A stretch of 57,527 nt of DNA from JACMMS01 sp043758775. GTDB taxonomy: Bacteria > Pseudomonadota > Gammaproteobacteria > Burkholderiales > Methylophilaceae. Location: positions 1 to 57,527 of the forward strand of contig JAYVMU010000043.1 of assembly GCA_043758775.1 (NCBI GenBank), written 5' to 3'. Position 1 is the stretch's first letter. Each line of letters opens with the position of its first letter. Made by a program: the position numbers and the translations under genes. The notes below the pieces were generated by a model that did not search any database, had not been told where the DNA came from, and worked only from the letters and a program-made list of their open reading frames with translations. This document shows, one piece after another, positions 1 to 8,124 of this stretch.

Positions 1-15
1 AAGTCAGTCATAAAA

Positions 16-46
16 TAGGTGTACACTTAATTTAGGTGGACACCTA
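16..46. repeat. Tandem pair of near-palindromic 14-mers
   Basis: Two copies of TAGGTG-K-ACAC-YTA lie at 16-29 and 33-46, matching at 12 of 14 positions with a 17-base period. Each copy is close to its own reverse complement. The outer arms ATAGGTGT (15-22) and ACACCTAT (40-47) also form an 8-bp inverted repeat. This could be a tandem operator or the terminal repeats of an insertion sequence whose body lies outside the window; the sequence does not decide which. Confidence 0.45.
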
Positions 47-255
47 TCTTACGAGATTTAGGGAGTAAGGCTAGATGGTGCTGGGCAGGTGCTTACCATC
101 GACCAGTAATTTAATCATATGAACACTGATCAAATGTATCGAGTTTAAGATTTTAAATAAACCAGCCAAAATTAATAAATCCACATTTTGAGAGTAATAA
201 TAATTCTTACGAAATGACTTGATACAACTCCTGATAAGAGCGTTACTGGTTGCAT

Positions 256-273
256 TATCGCAACTTGGCGATA
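256..273 (+). promoter_or_regulatory. Short inverted repeat upstream of the DUF3489 gene
   Basis: TATCGC (256-261) and GCGATA (268-273) form a perfect 6-bp inverted repeat with a 6-base loop, just before the ribosome binding site AGGAG (281-285) of the gene starting at 292. It could be an operator or a leader hairpin for the recombinase cassette. The rest of 48-255 shows no convincing coding sequence. Confidence 0.3.
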
Positions 274-291
274 GCTTAACAGGAGAGCGTA

Positions 292-687
292 ATGAAAAAC
301 TTATCAACTGTAAAACTTAATTCTAAACTTATTGCATCGCAAAATCCCTTACCCAATTCTCCCACTTTTACACCCAAAATTGCAGAAATCGAAACAAATG
401 TGCCTGACACAGTTGTTGAAACCTCGATGATTGCCTTAGCCGCAAATAACGAAACCAACACAATAAAACAAGTAAGCAAACAATCTGAGTTAATGGAATT
501 GATGCATCGTCCTGAAGGGTTAGCGCTGTCTGAGTTGATGAAACTGACCCAATGGCAAGCCCATTCCATTCGAGGATGGATTAGTGGAGTTTTACGTAAG
601 AAACTAGGCTTGGTCGTCACACGACTTAAATCCAATACTGGCGAGACTTGTTATCGCATTGAATCTGCTACTGTTGTTAGTGATTAG
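292..687 (+). CDS. DUF3489 domain protein of a recombinase cassette
   Basis: This is a 131-residue protein with a low-complexity N-terminal half (to about residue 60). The C-terminal DUF3489-like winged-helix segment contains the typical pattern KQSELMELM.RPEGLALSELMKLTQWQAHSIRGWI followed by a KKLGL.V strand. The family is small and has no assigned biochemical role; the fold suggests DNA binding. ATG at 292 is preceded by AGGAG six bases upstream, a strong site. It is the first of three co-oriented genes: the DUF2924 gene starts 3 bp after its stop and leads into a serine recombinase. I infer an accessory DNA-binding or regulatory role for the recombinase. Confidence 0.8.
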   Translation: MKNLSTVKLNSKLIASQNPLPNSPTFTPKIAEIETNVPDTVVETSMIALAANNETNTIKQVSKQSELMELMHRPEGLALSELMKLTQWQAHSIRGWISGVLRKKLGLVVTRLKSNTGETCYRIESATVVSD

Positions 688-690
688 TTC

Positions 691-1089
691 ATGCTACCTA
701 AACAACAAATTGAGAGATCACTTGAAAGGGTGATGCTGATGGACCGGAATGCGCTGGTTTTGCATTGGCAGAGTGTATTTCGTTCTAGTTCCACAAAGCA
801 GTTAACTGTAGACTTTATGCGCCAAGCAATCGGCTGGCAGGTACAAGCGCAGTTAAATGGCGGATTGGATGCTAAGTCGCGCAGGCTATTATTATCAGGA
901 TCACCCGAAAATGTCCTAACAGCTGGTACCCAGCTCGTGCGCAAATGGCAAGGCCAAACACATCAAGTGACGGTATTAAACAAAGGCTTTGAATATCAAC
1001 ATAAAACCTATCGCAGCTTATCAGCCATTGCACGAGAGATCACTGGCACTTCATGGAATGGACCAGTATTCTTCGGAGTTAAAAATTGA
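691..1089 (+). CDS. DUF2924 family protein
   Basis: This 132-residue protein matches the DUF2924 pattern: an N-terminal helical part with LERVMLMDRNALVLHWQSVF and LTVDFMRQAIGWQVQ, then a C-terminal beta-rich part with GTQLVRKWQGQTHQVTVL, GFEYQHKTYRSLSAIAREITGT and W-N-G-P-x-F-F-G. That C-terminal part resembles a small nucleic-acid-binding module seen in recombinase-linked proteins. Function is not established. Its TGA stop overlaps the TTG start of the recombinase by four bases (TTGA, 1086-1089), which implies translational coupling. It is the middle gene of the DUF3489-DUF2924-recombinase cassette. Confidence 0.82.
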   Translation: MLPKQQIERSLERVMLMDRNALVLHWQSVFRSSSTKQLTVDFMRQAIGWQVQAQLNGGLDAKSRRLLLSGSPENVLTAGTQLVRKWQGQTHQVTVLNKGFEYQHKTYRSLSAIAREITGTSWNGPVFFGVKN

Positions 1090-2897
1090 AAAATAAAAAT
1101 ACATCTTCCAATTATGGTGCGCCCCTTAACTCCATCCCTTGTGCCATTTATACCCGTAAATCCTCAGAGGAGGGATTGGAACAGAACTTCAATTCCCTAG
1201 ATGCGCAACGTGAGGCTTGTGAGGCCTATATCCTAAGTCAGAAAGCCGAAGGCTGGAGAGCCTTACCGACCACTTATGACGATGGTGGTTATACTGGTGG
1301 CAATATGGAGCGACCGGGGCTTAAGCAGATGATGGCCGATATCCTATCCCAGAAAATACGCATCGTGGTCGTGTATAAGGTTGACCGTCTTACTCGATCG
1401 TTGGCTGACTTTGCCAAGATGGTCGAGTTATTTGATGAGTATGGTGTGTCCTTTGTATCGATTACCCAACAATTTAATACCACCACATCCATGGGGCGAT
1501 TAACACTCAATGTTTTGCTGTCATTTGCGCAGTTCGAAAGGGAAGTCACAGGTGAACGTATTAGAGATAAGATTGCTGCGTCTAAAGCCAAAGGAATGTG
1601 GATGGGTGGCATGCCACCAGTAGGCTATGATGCAAAGGATAAGACATTAATCATTCATGAGCCATCCGCAGCATTGGTGCGTGATATCTATCAAACCTAT
1701 CTTGTGCTAGGTAATGTTAGATTATTAAAAGCAGAGCTGAATCGTCGCGGATTAAAAACGCCTGTCCGTTTATCAAAAAGAGATAATCAAACTGGCAATA
1801 GGCCTTTTAGTCGCGGTCATCTCTATCGCATCTTAAGCAGCCCAATTTACATAGGACAAGTAGTGCACAGGCAAATAACGTACCCAGGCCAGCATCTTCC
1901 CATCATTGATCAACACTTATGGGACGAAGTGCAAGCTAAGTTACTGAATAACCAGACAGGACAAAAGAACCGTACCGATGCAATTGAACCATCATTATTA
2001 AGTGGATTAGTATTTGGTGAAGATGGAGAGCCTTTGATCTCAATCCACAGTAAGAAGCGCAGTAATAAAAATGCAAGTGAGTCTGAATCTAAACATAATT
2101 CAAACCACTATAAACGTTACCGCTATTATGTATCACAGAAGCTGGTACAAGGCTTAAGAACTCAGTCCCCCCAATCATTACGCGTGCCGGCAGCACAATT
2201 AGAGCAATCAGTCATTCAACGAATCGCTACATTCCTACAAAATGGGATTGAAATATTAAGAATATTTGACCAACATGGACTGAAAGATGCAGAGGCAATG
2301 CATGCAGTATTAGAGTATGCATCTAAAATAGCTGAGATATTGAACGATGTTACTCAGCCTGACTATGCAACGACTGTCATTCCATTATTAAACAGTCTGA
2401 TTGATCGGGTCACCATCAGTGTCAATCAGATCAATATAAAACTGACATTAGAATCAATGATCAAACAAGTAGCAGCAAACCATCACATCTCACAAGAGTC
2501 ATGGAACAATATTGAATGGACTAACTTAACCCATATCTTGATTTTACCGATTCAAATCAAGCGTAGTGGATTAGCGATACGTTTGATCATTGAACCCGCG
2601 GAGCATCGGATCAAACGATCCGCAGATCCAAAACTGCTTAAACTTTTATCAAAAGCCAATATCTGGTTTGACCAATTGACTCAAAAAAATAGTTCGATGC
2701 AGCAAATATCTAAAGATGAAAACGTCAGTCGATCCTATGTTTCACGCATTATACGGCTTGCGTTCCTGTCCCCTAATGTTGCAAAAGCAATCATTTCGGG
2801 CAAAGCACCCGAAACTCTTACGGCTGATAAACTCATCCATCACATCCCACTGCCAATTGACTGGCAAGAGCAACACAAATTATTAGGCTTTGATTGA
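1086..2897 (+). CDS. Large serine recombinase (site-specific)
   Basis: This 603-residue recombinase cuts and rejoins DNA through a serine nucleophile. The resolvase domain (about residues 18-165) has Y-T-R-K-S with the probable catalytic Ser26, then VYKVDRLTRS and SFAQFERE..GERIRDK. A 'Recombinase' domain follows (about 175-290). The usual zinc ribbon is not recognisable: no CxxC pair is visible where it should be, and a Ser/Lys-rich stretch is found instead. The C-terminus has a helix-turn-helix-like segment (MQQISKDENVSRSYVSRIIR). TTG at 1086 overlaps the DUF2924 stop. The protein looks intact. Its gene ends about 270 bp from the 3' end of tRNA-Ser, so it may be the integrase of an element lying to the left. 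Confidence 0.88.
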   Translation: MKNKNTSSNYGAPLNSIPCAIYTRKSSEEGLEQNFNSLDAQREACEAYILSQKAEGWRALPTTYDDGGYTGGNMERPGLKQMMADILSQKIRIVVVYKVDRLTRSLADFAKMVELFDEYGVSFVSITQQFNTTTSMGRLTLNVLLSFAQFEREVTGERIRDKIAASKAKGMWMGGMPPVGYDAKDKTLIIHEPSAALVRDIYQTYLVLGNVRLLKAELNRRGLKTPVRLSKRDNQTGNRPFSRGHLYRILSSPIYIGQVVHRQITYPGQHLPIIDQHLWDEVQAKLLNNQTGQKNRTDAIEPSLLSGLVFGEDGEPLISIHSKKRSNKNASESESKHNSNHYKRYRYYVSQKLVQGLRTQSPQSLRVPAAQLEQSVIQRIATFLQNGIEILRIFDQHGLKDAEAMHAVLEYASKIAEILNDVTQPDYATTVIPLLNSLIDRVTISVNQINIKLTLESMIKQVAANHHISQESWNNIEWTNLTHILILPIQIKRSGLAIRLIIEPAEHRIKRSADPKLLKLLSKANIWFDQLTQKNSSMQQISKDENVSRSYVSRIIRLAFLSPNVAKAIISGKAPETLTADKLIHHIPLPIDWQEQHKLLGFD

Positions 2898-2943
2898 AGT
2901 TGTTCTTTAAAAATTGCTATCTACAATTATAGATTCCCGTCAA

Positions 2944-2969
2944 ACATCTGACTAGCATCAGGTGTTTTT
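2944..2969 (+). terminator. Rho-independent terminator after the recombinase
   Basis: ACATCTGA (2944-2951) pairs with TCAGGTGT (2958-2965), with one G-U pair and a 6-base loop, and runs into TTTT. It lies about 47 bp after the recombinase stop and fits as the end of the three-gene transcript. The remaining 2970-3163 holds no convincing gene. Confidence 0.55.
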
Positions 2970-3101
2970 ACTTCCATCATGTCTCGAATACCACGAAGTG
3001 TGACTACTTTAATTCGCTGCTAAGAATGAAGCTAAAGGTTTGAATAATTTCTTTGAAATGAGAGAGCAGAATAAAACTAAGAATGACAGATTACCCACGA
3101 G

Positions 3102-3120
3102 AGCCCCACAGTGCGGGGCT
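3102..3120. repeat. GC-rich hairpin between recombinase and tRNA-Ser
   Basis: AGCCCC (3102-3107) and GGGGCT (3115-3120) form a perfect stem with a 7-base loop. There is no U tract on either side, so a classic terminator is unlikely. It may help process or end the tRNA-Ser transcript on the minus strand, or mark the boundary of the mobile region. Confidence 0.35.
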
Positions 3121-3163
3121 ACATGAATAAACACTTGATTGAAGTAAAAACTATATGACTTGT

Positions 3164-3257
3164 TGGCGGAGAACGAGGGATTCGAACCCTCGATACAGGG
3201 TTAAGCCCGTATGCTTCCTTAGCAGGGAAGTGCCTTCGACCACTCGGCCAGCTCTCC
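3164..3257 (-). tRNA. tRNA-Ser (GCU)
   Basis: Read on the minus strand, the gene starts GGAGAGCTGGCCGAGTGGT and has anticodon GCT in the loop CTGCTAA. It has the long variable arm typical of serine tRNAs, the T-arm core GGTTCGAATCC, and a 7-bp acceptor stem with one G-U pair. The 3' CCA is encoded (3164-3166). It decodes AGC/AGU. It lies downstream of lysC on the same strand, and its 3' end faces the recombinase cassette, a common arrangement for integrated elements. Interval 3258-3444 holds no gene. Confidence 0.97.
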
Positions 3258-3444
3258 GTTTTAAAAACGCTATTACTTTAAAGAAATTTAACTTATTTTA
3301 TTGAAGTGATTTTACTACTTTATTGCAACAACAAAACTGCAGCTAATCTGTGCAATTCCAAGGGCGCGATATTACGCGAAACCTGTTAAAAAATCAATTG
3401 TAAATTAATCGTACTTTACGATTTTGTCGTTTGCCTGTTTGTTG

Positions 3445-4671
3445 CTAAAGGTCTTCAAGCTCAAATACCTTATGTAGCACGCGCACAGCTAGTTCTAGGT
3501 ATTTTTCATCAATAACCACGGATATTTTGATTTCTGATGTAGAAATCATGCCTATATTGATACCTTCTTCCGCTAATGTACGGAACATTTGGCTGGCAAT
3601 ACCAACGTGTGAGCGCATGCCAACACCGACCACTGAAACTTTGGCAATTTTGTCGTTCCCATTGATTTCACGTGCGCCGATGTGGCTTTGTACTTTGTCT
3701 TTAAGTATGGCTATGGCTCTGTTTAAATCAATTTTGTTGACGGTGAAAGTGAAGTCTGTCGTACCATCTGCGCCTACGTTTTGGATAATCATATCCACAT
3801 CGATGTTGGCATCAGCAATTGGTCCTAAAATTTGGTAGGCAATACCTGGGCGGTCTGGTACGCCAAGTACGGTGATTTTTGCTTCATCACGGTTGAAAGC
3901 GATGCCTGAAATAATCGGTTGTTCCATGTGACTTTTTTCCTCAAATGTAATCAGTGTGCCTTCGCCGTTTTCTTCAAAGCTAGAAAGTACGCGTAGTTTG
4001 ACTTTATATTTACCTGCAAATTCGACTGAGCGAATTTGCAAAACTTTTGAGCCTAAGCTCGCCATCTCTAACATTTCTTCAAATGTGATGGATTTTAAGC
4101 GGCGTGCTTCTGGCACTACACGTGGGTCTGTTGTATAAACGCCATCTACATCCGTGTAAATTTGGCATTCATCCGCGCCTAAGGCGGCTGCTAATGCCAC
4201 ACCCGTGGTATCAGAGCCGCCACGGCCTAGGGTAGTGATATTGCCATGTTCATCAACCCCCTGAAAACCAGCCACTACGCACACATAGCCTGCGTCTAAA
4301 TCTGCTTTCAGATTGTGCTGATCAATATTCAAAATTCGCGCTCTGGTATGCGCATCATCCGTTAAAATTTTAACTTGCGCGCCAGTGTAGCTTTTCGCTT
4401 TAATTCCTAGCTCAATCAGTGCTAGTGCGGTCATGCCAATAGTGACTTGTTCACCGGTAGACACAATCACGTCTAGCTCGCGTGGGTCTGGATCTACCAT
4501 AAGTTCTTTAGCGAGTGCAACCAGTCTGTTAGTTTCGCCCGACATCGCTGATACCACAACCACAACTTGATGACCCATTGCTTTGTAACGGGCTACGCGA
4601 CTTGCTACGTTGCGAATCCGCTCAGGGTTGGCAACTGAAGTGCCACCATATTTTTGTACAATTAATGCCAT
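3445..4671 (-). CDS. lysC: Aspartate kinase
   Basis: Aspartokinase phosphorylates aspartate at the head of the lysine, threonine, methionine and diaminopimelate pathways. The 408-residue monofunctional protein begins VQKYGGTSVAN (KYGGTS at 7-12, kinase motif) and contains the GRGGSDTTGVALA nucleotide/aspartate region. It ends in two ACT regulatory domains (from about residue 265), expected to sense lysine and threonine. The length is normal for the alpha form. It is the last protein gene of the recA-recX-alaS-lysC series, 63 bp after alaS, with tRNA-Ser downstream. Confidence 0.97.
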   Translation of the reverse strand: MALIVQKYGGTSVANPERIRNVASRVARYKAMGHQVVVVVSAMSGETNRLVALAKELMVDPDPRELDVIVSTGEQVTIGMTALALIELGIKAKSYTGAQVKILTDDAHTRARILNIDQHNLKADLDAGYVCVVAGFQGVDEHGNITTLGRGGSDTTGVALAAALGADECQIYTDVDGVYTTDPRVVPEARRLKSITFEEMLEMASLGSKVLQIRSVEFAGKYKVKLRVLSSFEENGEGTLITFEEKSHMEQPIISGIAFNRDEAKITVLGVPDRPGIAYQILGPIADANIDVDMIIQNVGADGTTDFTFTVNKIDLNRAIAILKDKVQSHIGAREINGNDKIAKVSVVGVGMRSHVGIASQMFRTLAEEGINIGMISTSEIKISVVIDEKYLELAVRVLHKVFELEDL

Positions 4672-4734
4672 AATTTTTCTAAAGTTTAATAAATAATTGA
4701 ATAAAAAGCTAAAACTAGAGTGCTGAAAAATAGT

Positions 4735-7371
4735 TTAGTTCAGTTTTGGTGCCACCCACATGTTAACGCTGGCTAGCGCTGCTGCTAAAGCACTGACATC
4801 CGTACCGCCAGCCATTGCCATATCTGGCTTGCCGCCACCTTTTCCACCTACTTGCCCTGCTACAAAGTTGACTAAGTCTCCTGCTTTAACTTTTGCAATC
4901 ACATCCGCGGTGACTCCTGCAGCTAAGCTTACTTTACCATCATTGATGCTGGCTAATACAATCACTGCAGTTTTTAGCTTATCCTTCAGCTTGTCCATTG
5001 TTTCACGCAACGTGTTTGCATCCGCACCTTCTAACTGCGCAGCTAATACTTTAACACCTGCTACTTCAATGGCTTGGGCCATTAAATCGTTGCCTTGAGA
5101 TGACGCTAGTTTAGATTTTAAGCGAGACAGTTCTTTTTCGAGTGATTTTACATTCTCCGCCATTTGGCCGATTTTAGTCGGTAGCTCGTAGGCTGGTGCT
5201 TTCAATTCGCTCGCCAATTGATTAAGCAACGCTTGTTGACTTTGCACCAAACGTAAAGCACCTTCGCCCGTAGTGGCTTCAATACGGCGTATGCCTGCAG
5301 CTACACCGCCTTCAGAGATGATTTTGAATAAACCAATGTCACCTGTGCGGTTGACGTGAGTGCCGCCGCATAACTCGCGCGTAGTACCAATATCTAACAC
5401 ACGCACTTCATCGCCGTATTTCTCGCCAAACAACATCATGGCGCCAGTTTTTTGCGCATCTTCAATCGGCATCACGCGCGCCTGTGTAGCGGCATTGCTT
5501 AAAATTTCTGCATTGACGATACGCTCTACACGTGCGATTTCATCATCTGTCATTGGTGCATTATGCACAAAGTCGAAACGGGTTTTTTCAGTATCAACCA
5601 GTGAGCCTTTTTGCAACACATGTTCACCTAACACATCACGCAAGGCCTGATGCATCAGGTGGGTAGCAGAGTGGTTACGCATGGTTGCGGCACGCGCTTG
5701 TGTATTAACGATGGCTTTTAAGCTATCGCCTACGTTAAGCTTGCCTGTAGTGAGTGTGCCATGATGGCCAAATACTGTAGCTTGGATTTTTTGCGTATCT
5801 TCCACTACAAAAATACCGTCGGTGCTTTTGAGCGTACCGCAATCACCAATTTGACCACCAGATTCGGCGTAAAAGGATGTGTTGTCTAGCACCACAACAC
5901 CTACATCACCTTCATTTAGTGTGTTAACTGCAATGCCATCTTTGTATAAAGCTAACACAGTAGCGCTAGCCTCTAGCTTTTCATAACCCTTAAAATCAGT
6001 TGCTGCACCTGAATATTCTAAATTAGCCGCCATTTTGAACTTGCCCGCAGCGCGGGCTTGGTCCTTTTGACGAGCCATTGCTGCATCAAATGCCGCAGAA
6101 TCTACTGTAACCTCGCGCTCGCGGCAAATGTCAGCGGTTAGATCTAGAGGGAAGCCGTAAGTGTCATGTAGTTTAAAAGCAAGGTCGCCATTAAATGTAG
6201 ATTGACCATGAGCTGCCATATTGGTTAATTCAGCCTCAAGGATAGACATGCCGTTTTCAATGGTTTCAAAGAAACGGTCTTCTTCCTGTTGCAGCATATC
6301 TGCAATGCGTGCTTGATTTGTTTTAAGCTCTGGGTAAGCATCACCCATTGTGACAACTAAATCAGGCAACATTTTATGGAAAAATGCTTTGCGTATACCT
6401 AGTTTGTAGCCATGGCGAATAGCGCGGCGGATAATACGACGTAACACATAGCCACGGCCTTCGTTGCCGGGGATCACGCCATCGGCAATTAAAAAGCTGC
6501 AGGCACGGATGTGGTCGGCCAGCACTTTTAATGATGGGCTGTTGAGGTCAGTGGCTTTGGTTTCGCGTGCGGCGGCGGCGATGAGTGTTTGAAATAAATC
6601 GATTTCATAGTTGGCATGTACGTGTTGCAACACGGCAGAAATACGCTCTAAGCCCATGCCTGTATCCACGCTTGGTTTAGGCAGGGGATGCATCACGCCC
6701 ACTTCATCGCGGTTAAACTGCATAAACACATTGTTCCAGATTTCAATAAAGCGGTCGCCGTCTTCATTAGGGCTTCCTGGAGGACCGCCCCAGTATTGTT
6801 CGCCGTGATCATAAAAAATCTCAGTACATGGGCCGCAAGGGCCAGTATCGCCCATCATCCAAAAGTTATCGGATGCGTAACGTGCGCCTTTGTTGTCATC
6901 AATACGGATGACTTTATTAGCGGCAACGCCGATTTCTTTGGTCCAAATGTCATAAGCTTCATCATCATCAGCGTAAACCGTGACTAATAATTTTTCTTTA
7001 GGTAATTTGTAAACCTCGGTAAGCAGTTCCCATGCATAAGCAATCGCATCACGTTTAAAGTAATCGCCAAAGCTGAAGTTTCCAAGCATCTCGAAAAAAG
7101 TATGATGGCGTGCGGTGTAACCGACGTTTTCTAAATCATTGTGTTTGCCGCCTGCACGTACACATTTTTGGCTGGTAGCGGCGCGAGTGTAGGGGCGTTT
7201 ATCAAAGCCTAAAAACACATCCTTAAATTGATTCATACCAGCGTTAGTAAATAGCAGGGTGGGGTCACCATGAGGTACCAGCGAGCTGGAAGCAACGATT
7301 TGGTGGCCTTTGGAGGCGAAAAAATCTAGGAATGTTTGGCGAATCTCGTTAGTGCTAGGTGTTTTATTCAT
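4735..7371 (-). CDS. alaS: Alanyl-tRNA synthetase
   Basis: This class II synthetase charges tRNA-Ala and hydrolyses mischarged Ser/Gly-tRNA-Ala. The 878 residues cover the full architecture: an N-terminal catalytic core (GHQIVASSSLVPHGDPTLLF, GDTGPCGPCTEIFYD), the editing domain with HSATHLMHQAL and CGGTHV zinc ligands, and a C-terminal domain with a Gly-rich GGKGGGKPDMAMAGG segment. It follows recX by 8 bp and precedes lysC, so it is probably cotranscribed with recA-recX. Nothing is missing or unusual. Confidence 0.98.
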   Translation of the reverse strand: MNKTPSTNEIRQTFLDFFASKGHQIVASSSLVPHGDPTLLFTNAGMNQFKDVFLGFDKRPYTRAATSQKCVRAGGKHNDLENVGYTARHHTFFEMLGNFSFGDYFKRDAIAYAWELLTEVYKLPKEKLLVTVYADDDEAYDIWTKEIGVAANKVIRIDDNKGARYASDNFWMMGDTGPCGPCTEIFYDHGEQYWGGPPGSPNEDGDRFIEIWNNVFMQFNRDEVGVMHPLPKPSVDTGMGLERISAVLQHVHANYEIDLFQTLIAAAARETKATDLNSPSLKVLADHIRACSFLIADGVIPGNEGRGYVLRRIIRRAIRHGYKLGIRKAFFHKMLPDLVVTMGDAYPELKTNQARIADMLQQEEDRFFETIENGMSILEAELTNMAAHGQSTFNGDLAFKLHDTYGFPLDLTADICREREVTVDSAAFDAAMARQKDQARAAGKFKMAANLEYSGAATDFKGYEKLEASATVLALYKDGIAVNTLNEGDVGVVVLDNTSFYAESGGQIGDCGTLKSTDGIFVVEDTQKIQATVFGHHGTLTTGKLNVGDSLKAIVNTQARAATMRNHSATHLMHQALRDVLGEHVLQKGSLVDTEKTRFDFVHNAPMTDDEIARVERIVNAEILSNAATQARVMPIEDAQKTGAMMLFGEKYGDEVRVLDIGTTRELCGGTHVNRTGDIGLFKIISEGGVAAGIRRIEATTGEGALRLVQSQQALLNQLASELKAPAYELPTKIGQMAENVKSLEKELSRLKSKLASSQGNDLMAQAIEVAGVKVLAAQLEGADANTLRETMDKLKDKLKTAVIVLASINDGKVSLAAGVTADVIAKVKAGDLVNFVAGQVGGKGGGKPDMAMAGGTDVSALAAALASVNMWVAPKLN

Positions 7372-7379
7372 TTGCTCTT

Positions 7380-8105
7380 TTATTCATCTTGAATATTTTG
7401 ATTCAGTACTTTTTTAATTACATCAAAACCAAAGCCGCGACTTTGTAAAAATCTGGCTTGTTTTGCCCATTCTTCGCGTGTTTGTGGCGTGCTTTTATAT
7501 TTCTTGCGACAAATATCGAGCGCATTAGCAAATTCGTCGGTTTTCACATTGGCAATGGCAGCACAAATCAATGCATCTTCCACGCCTTTTTGTTTAAGTT
7601 CATGTGCAATGCGACAGCTACCAAATTTAGCTTTGCGCGCATGCACCATCTGCTCGGTAAAGCGCGCATCCGATAACAGGCTGCGCGCTTTAAAATCATC
7701 GACTACTTCATCTATCGCTAAATAAAGCCAATCCAAACTTATTTCAAGTTCTATTTCAGCGTCGGGTTTTTTGAAACTAAACGCTTCGTTATCAGAGTTG
7801 AAAGCATCATCTTGTACTGGTTCTTTATTGTTGCTATATCTAGTTTCGCAGTCCCTAACCGCGCCAATCTTAAGTTTTTGCTTTAACTCCTGATACGAAT
7901 ATTCTCGCAATGATAAGTAATAGATTGCTTTGTTTCTTAAGCGTTGCTTGGCTTTTTTCTGTTTATTGCTTAACTTATTATCTATTTTCTTATTGGGCGA
8001 TGTTTCTGCATCTATATTATTTGTCGATTCATCACGCGCGAGTTTTTCTAGTAACTCGCGTGCATTGTTTAGTCTGTCACTATTTGATCTTTCATTAGCA
8101 GACAT
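7380..8105 (-). CDS. recX: Regulatory protein RecX, enlarged form
   Basis: RecX binds RecA filaments and restrains their extension and activity. The protein has the family's three-helix repeats, seen as AIYYLSLREYSYQELKQKL, the conserved ARFTEQMVHARKAKFGSCRIAHELKQKGV, and a final EEWAKQARFLQSRGFGFDVIKKVL. At 241 residues it is far longer than the usual 150 or so. The extra length is an Asn/Lys/Ser-rich leader of about 55 residues and an acidic insert of about 35 residues after the first repeat. It lies 19 bp downstream of recA, the standard arrangement. Confidence 0.93.
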   Translation of the reverse strand: MSANERSNSDRLNNARELLEKLARDESTNNIDAETSPNKKIDNKLSNKQKKAKQRLRNKAIYYLSLREYSYQELKQKLKIGAVRDCETRYSNNKEPVQDDAFNSDNEAFSFKKPDAEIELEISLDWLYLAIDEVVDDFKARSLLSDARFTEQMVHARKAKFGSCRIAHELKQKGVEDALICAAIANVKTDEFANALDICRKKYKSTPQTREEWAKQARFLQSRGFGFDVIKKVLNQNIQDE

Positions 8106-8124
8106 CTTGCTTTAATCGATTTAT

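Noticed and set aside
71..307. Minus-strand open frame of 78 codons in the left flank
   Set aside because: It overlaps the promoter region and the start of the well-supported DUF3489 gene, has no ribosome site and no recognisable domain.
276..635. Minus-strand open frame opposite the DUF3489 gene
   Set aside because: The plus-strand gene has a family match and a strong Shine-Dalgarno; the opposite frame is a shadow.
2906..2925. Sequence like GTTCTTTAAAAATT resembling an rRNA operon leader element
   Set aside because: No rRNA follows; the match is short and in AT-rich DNA, so chance is likely.
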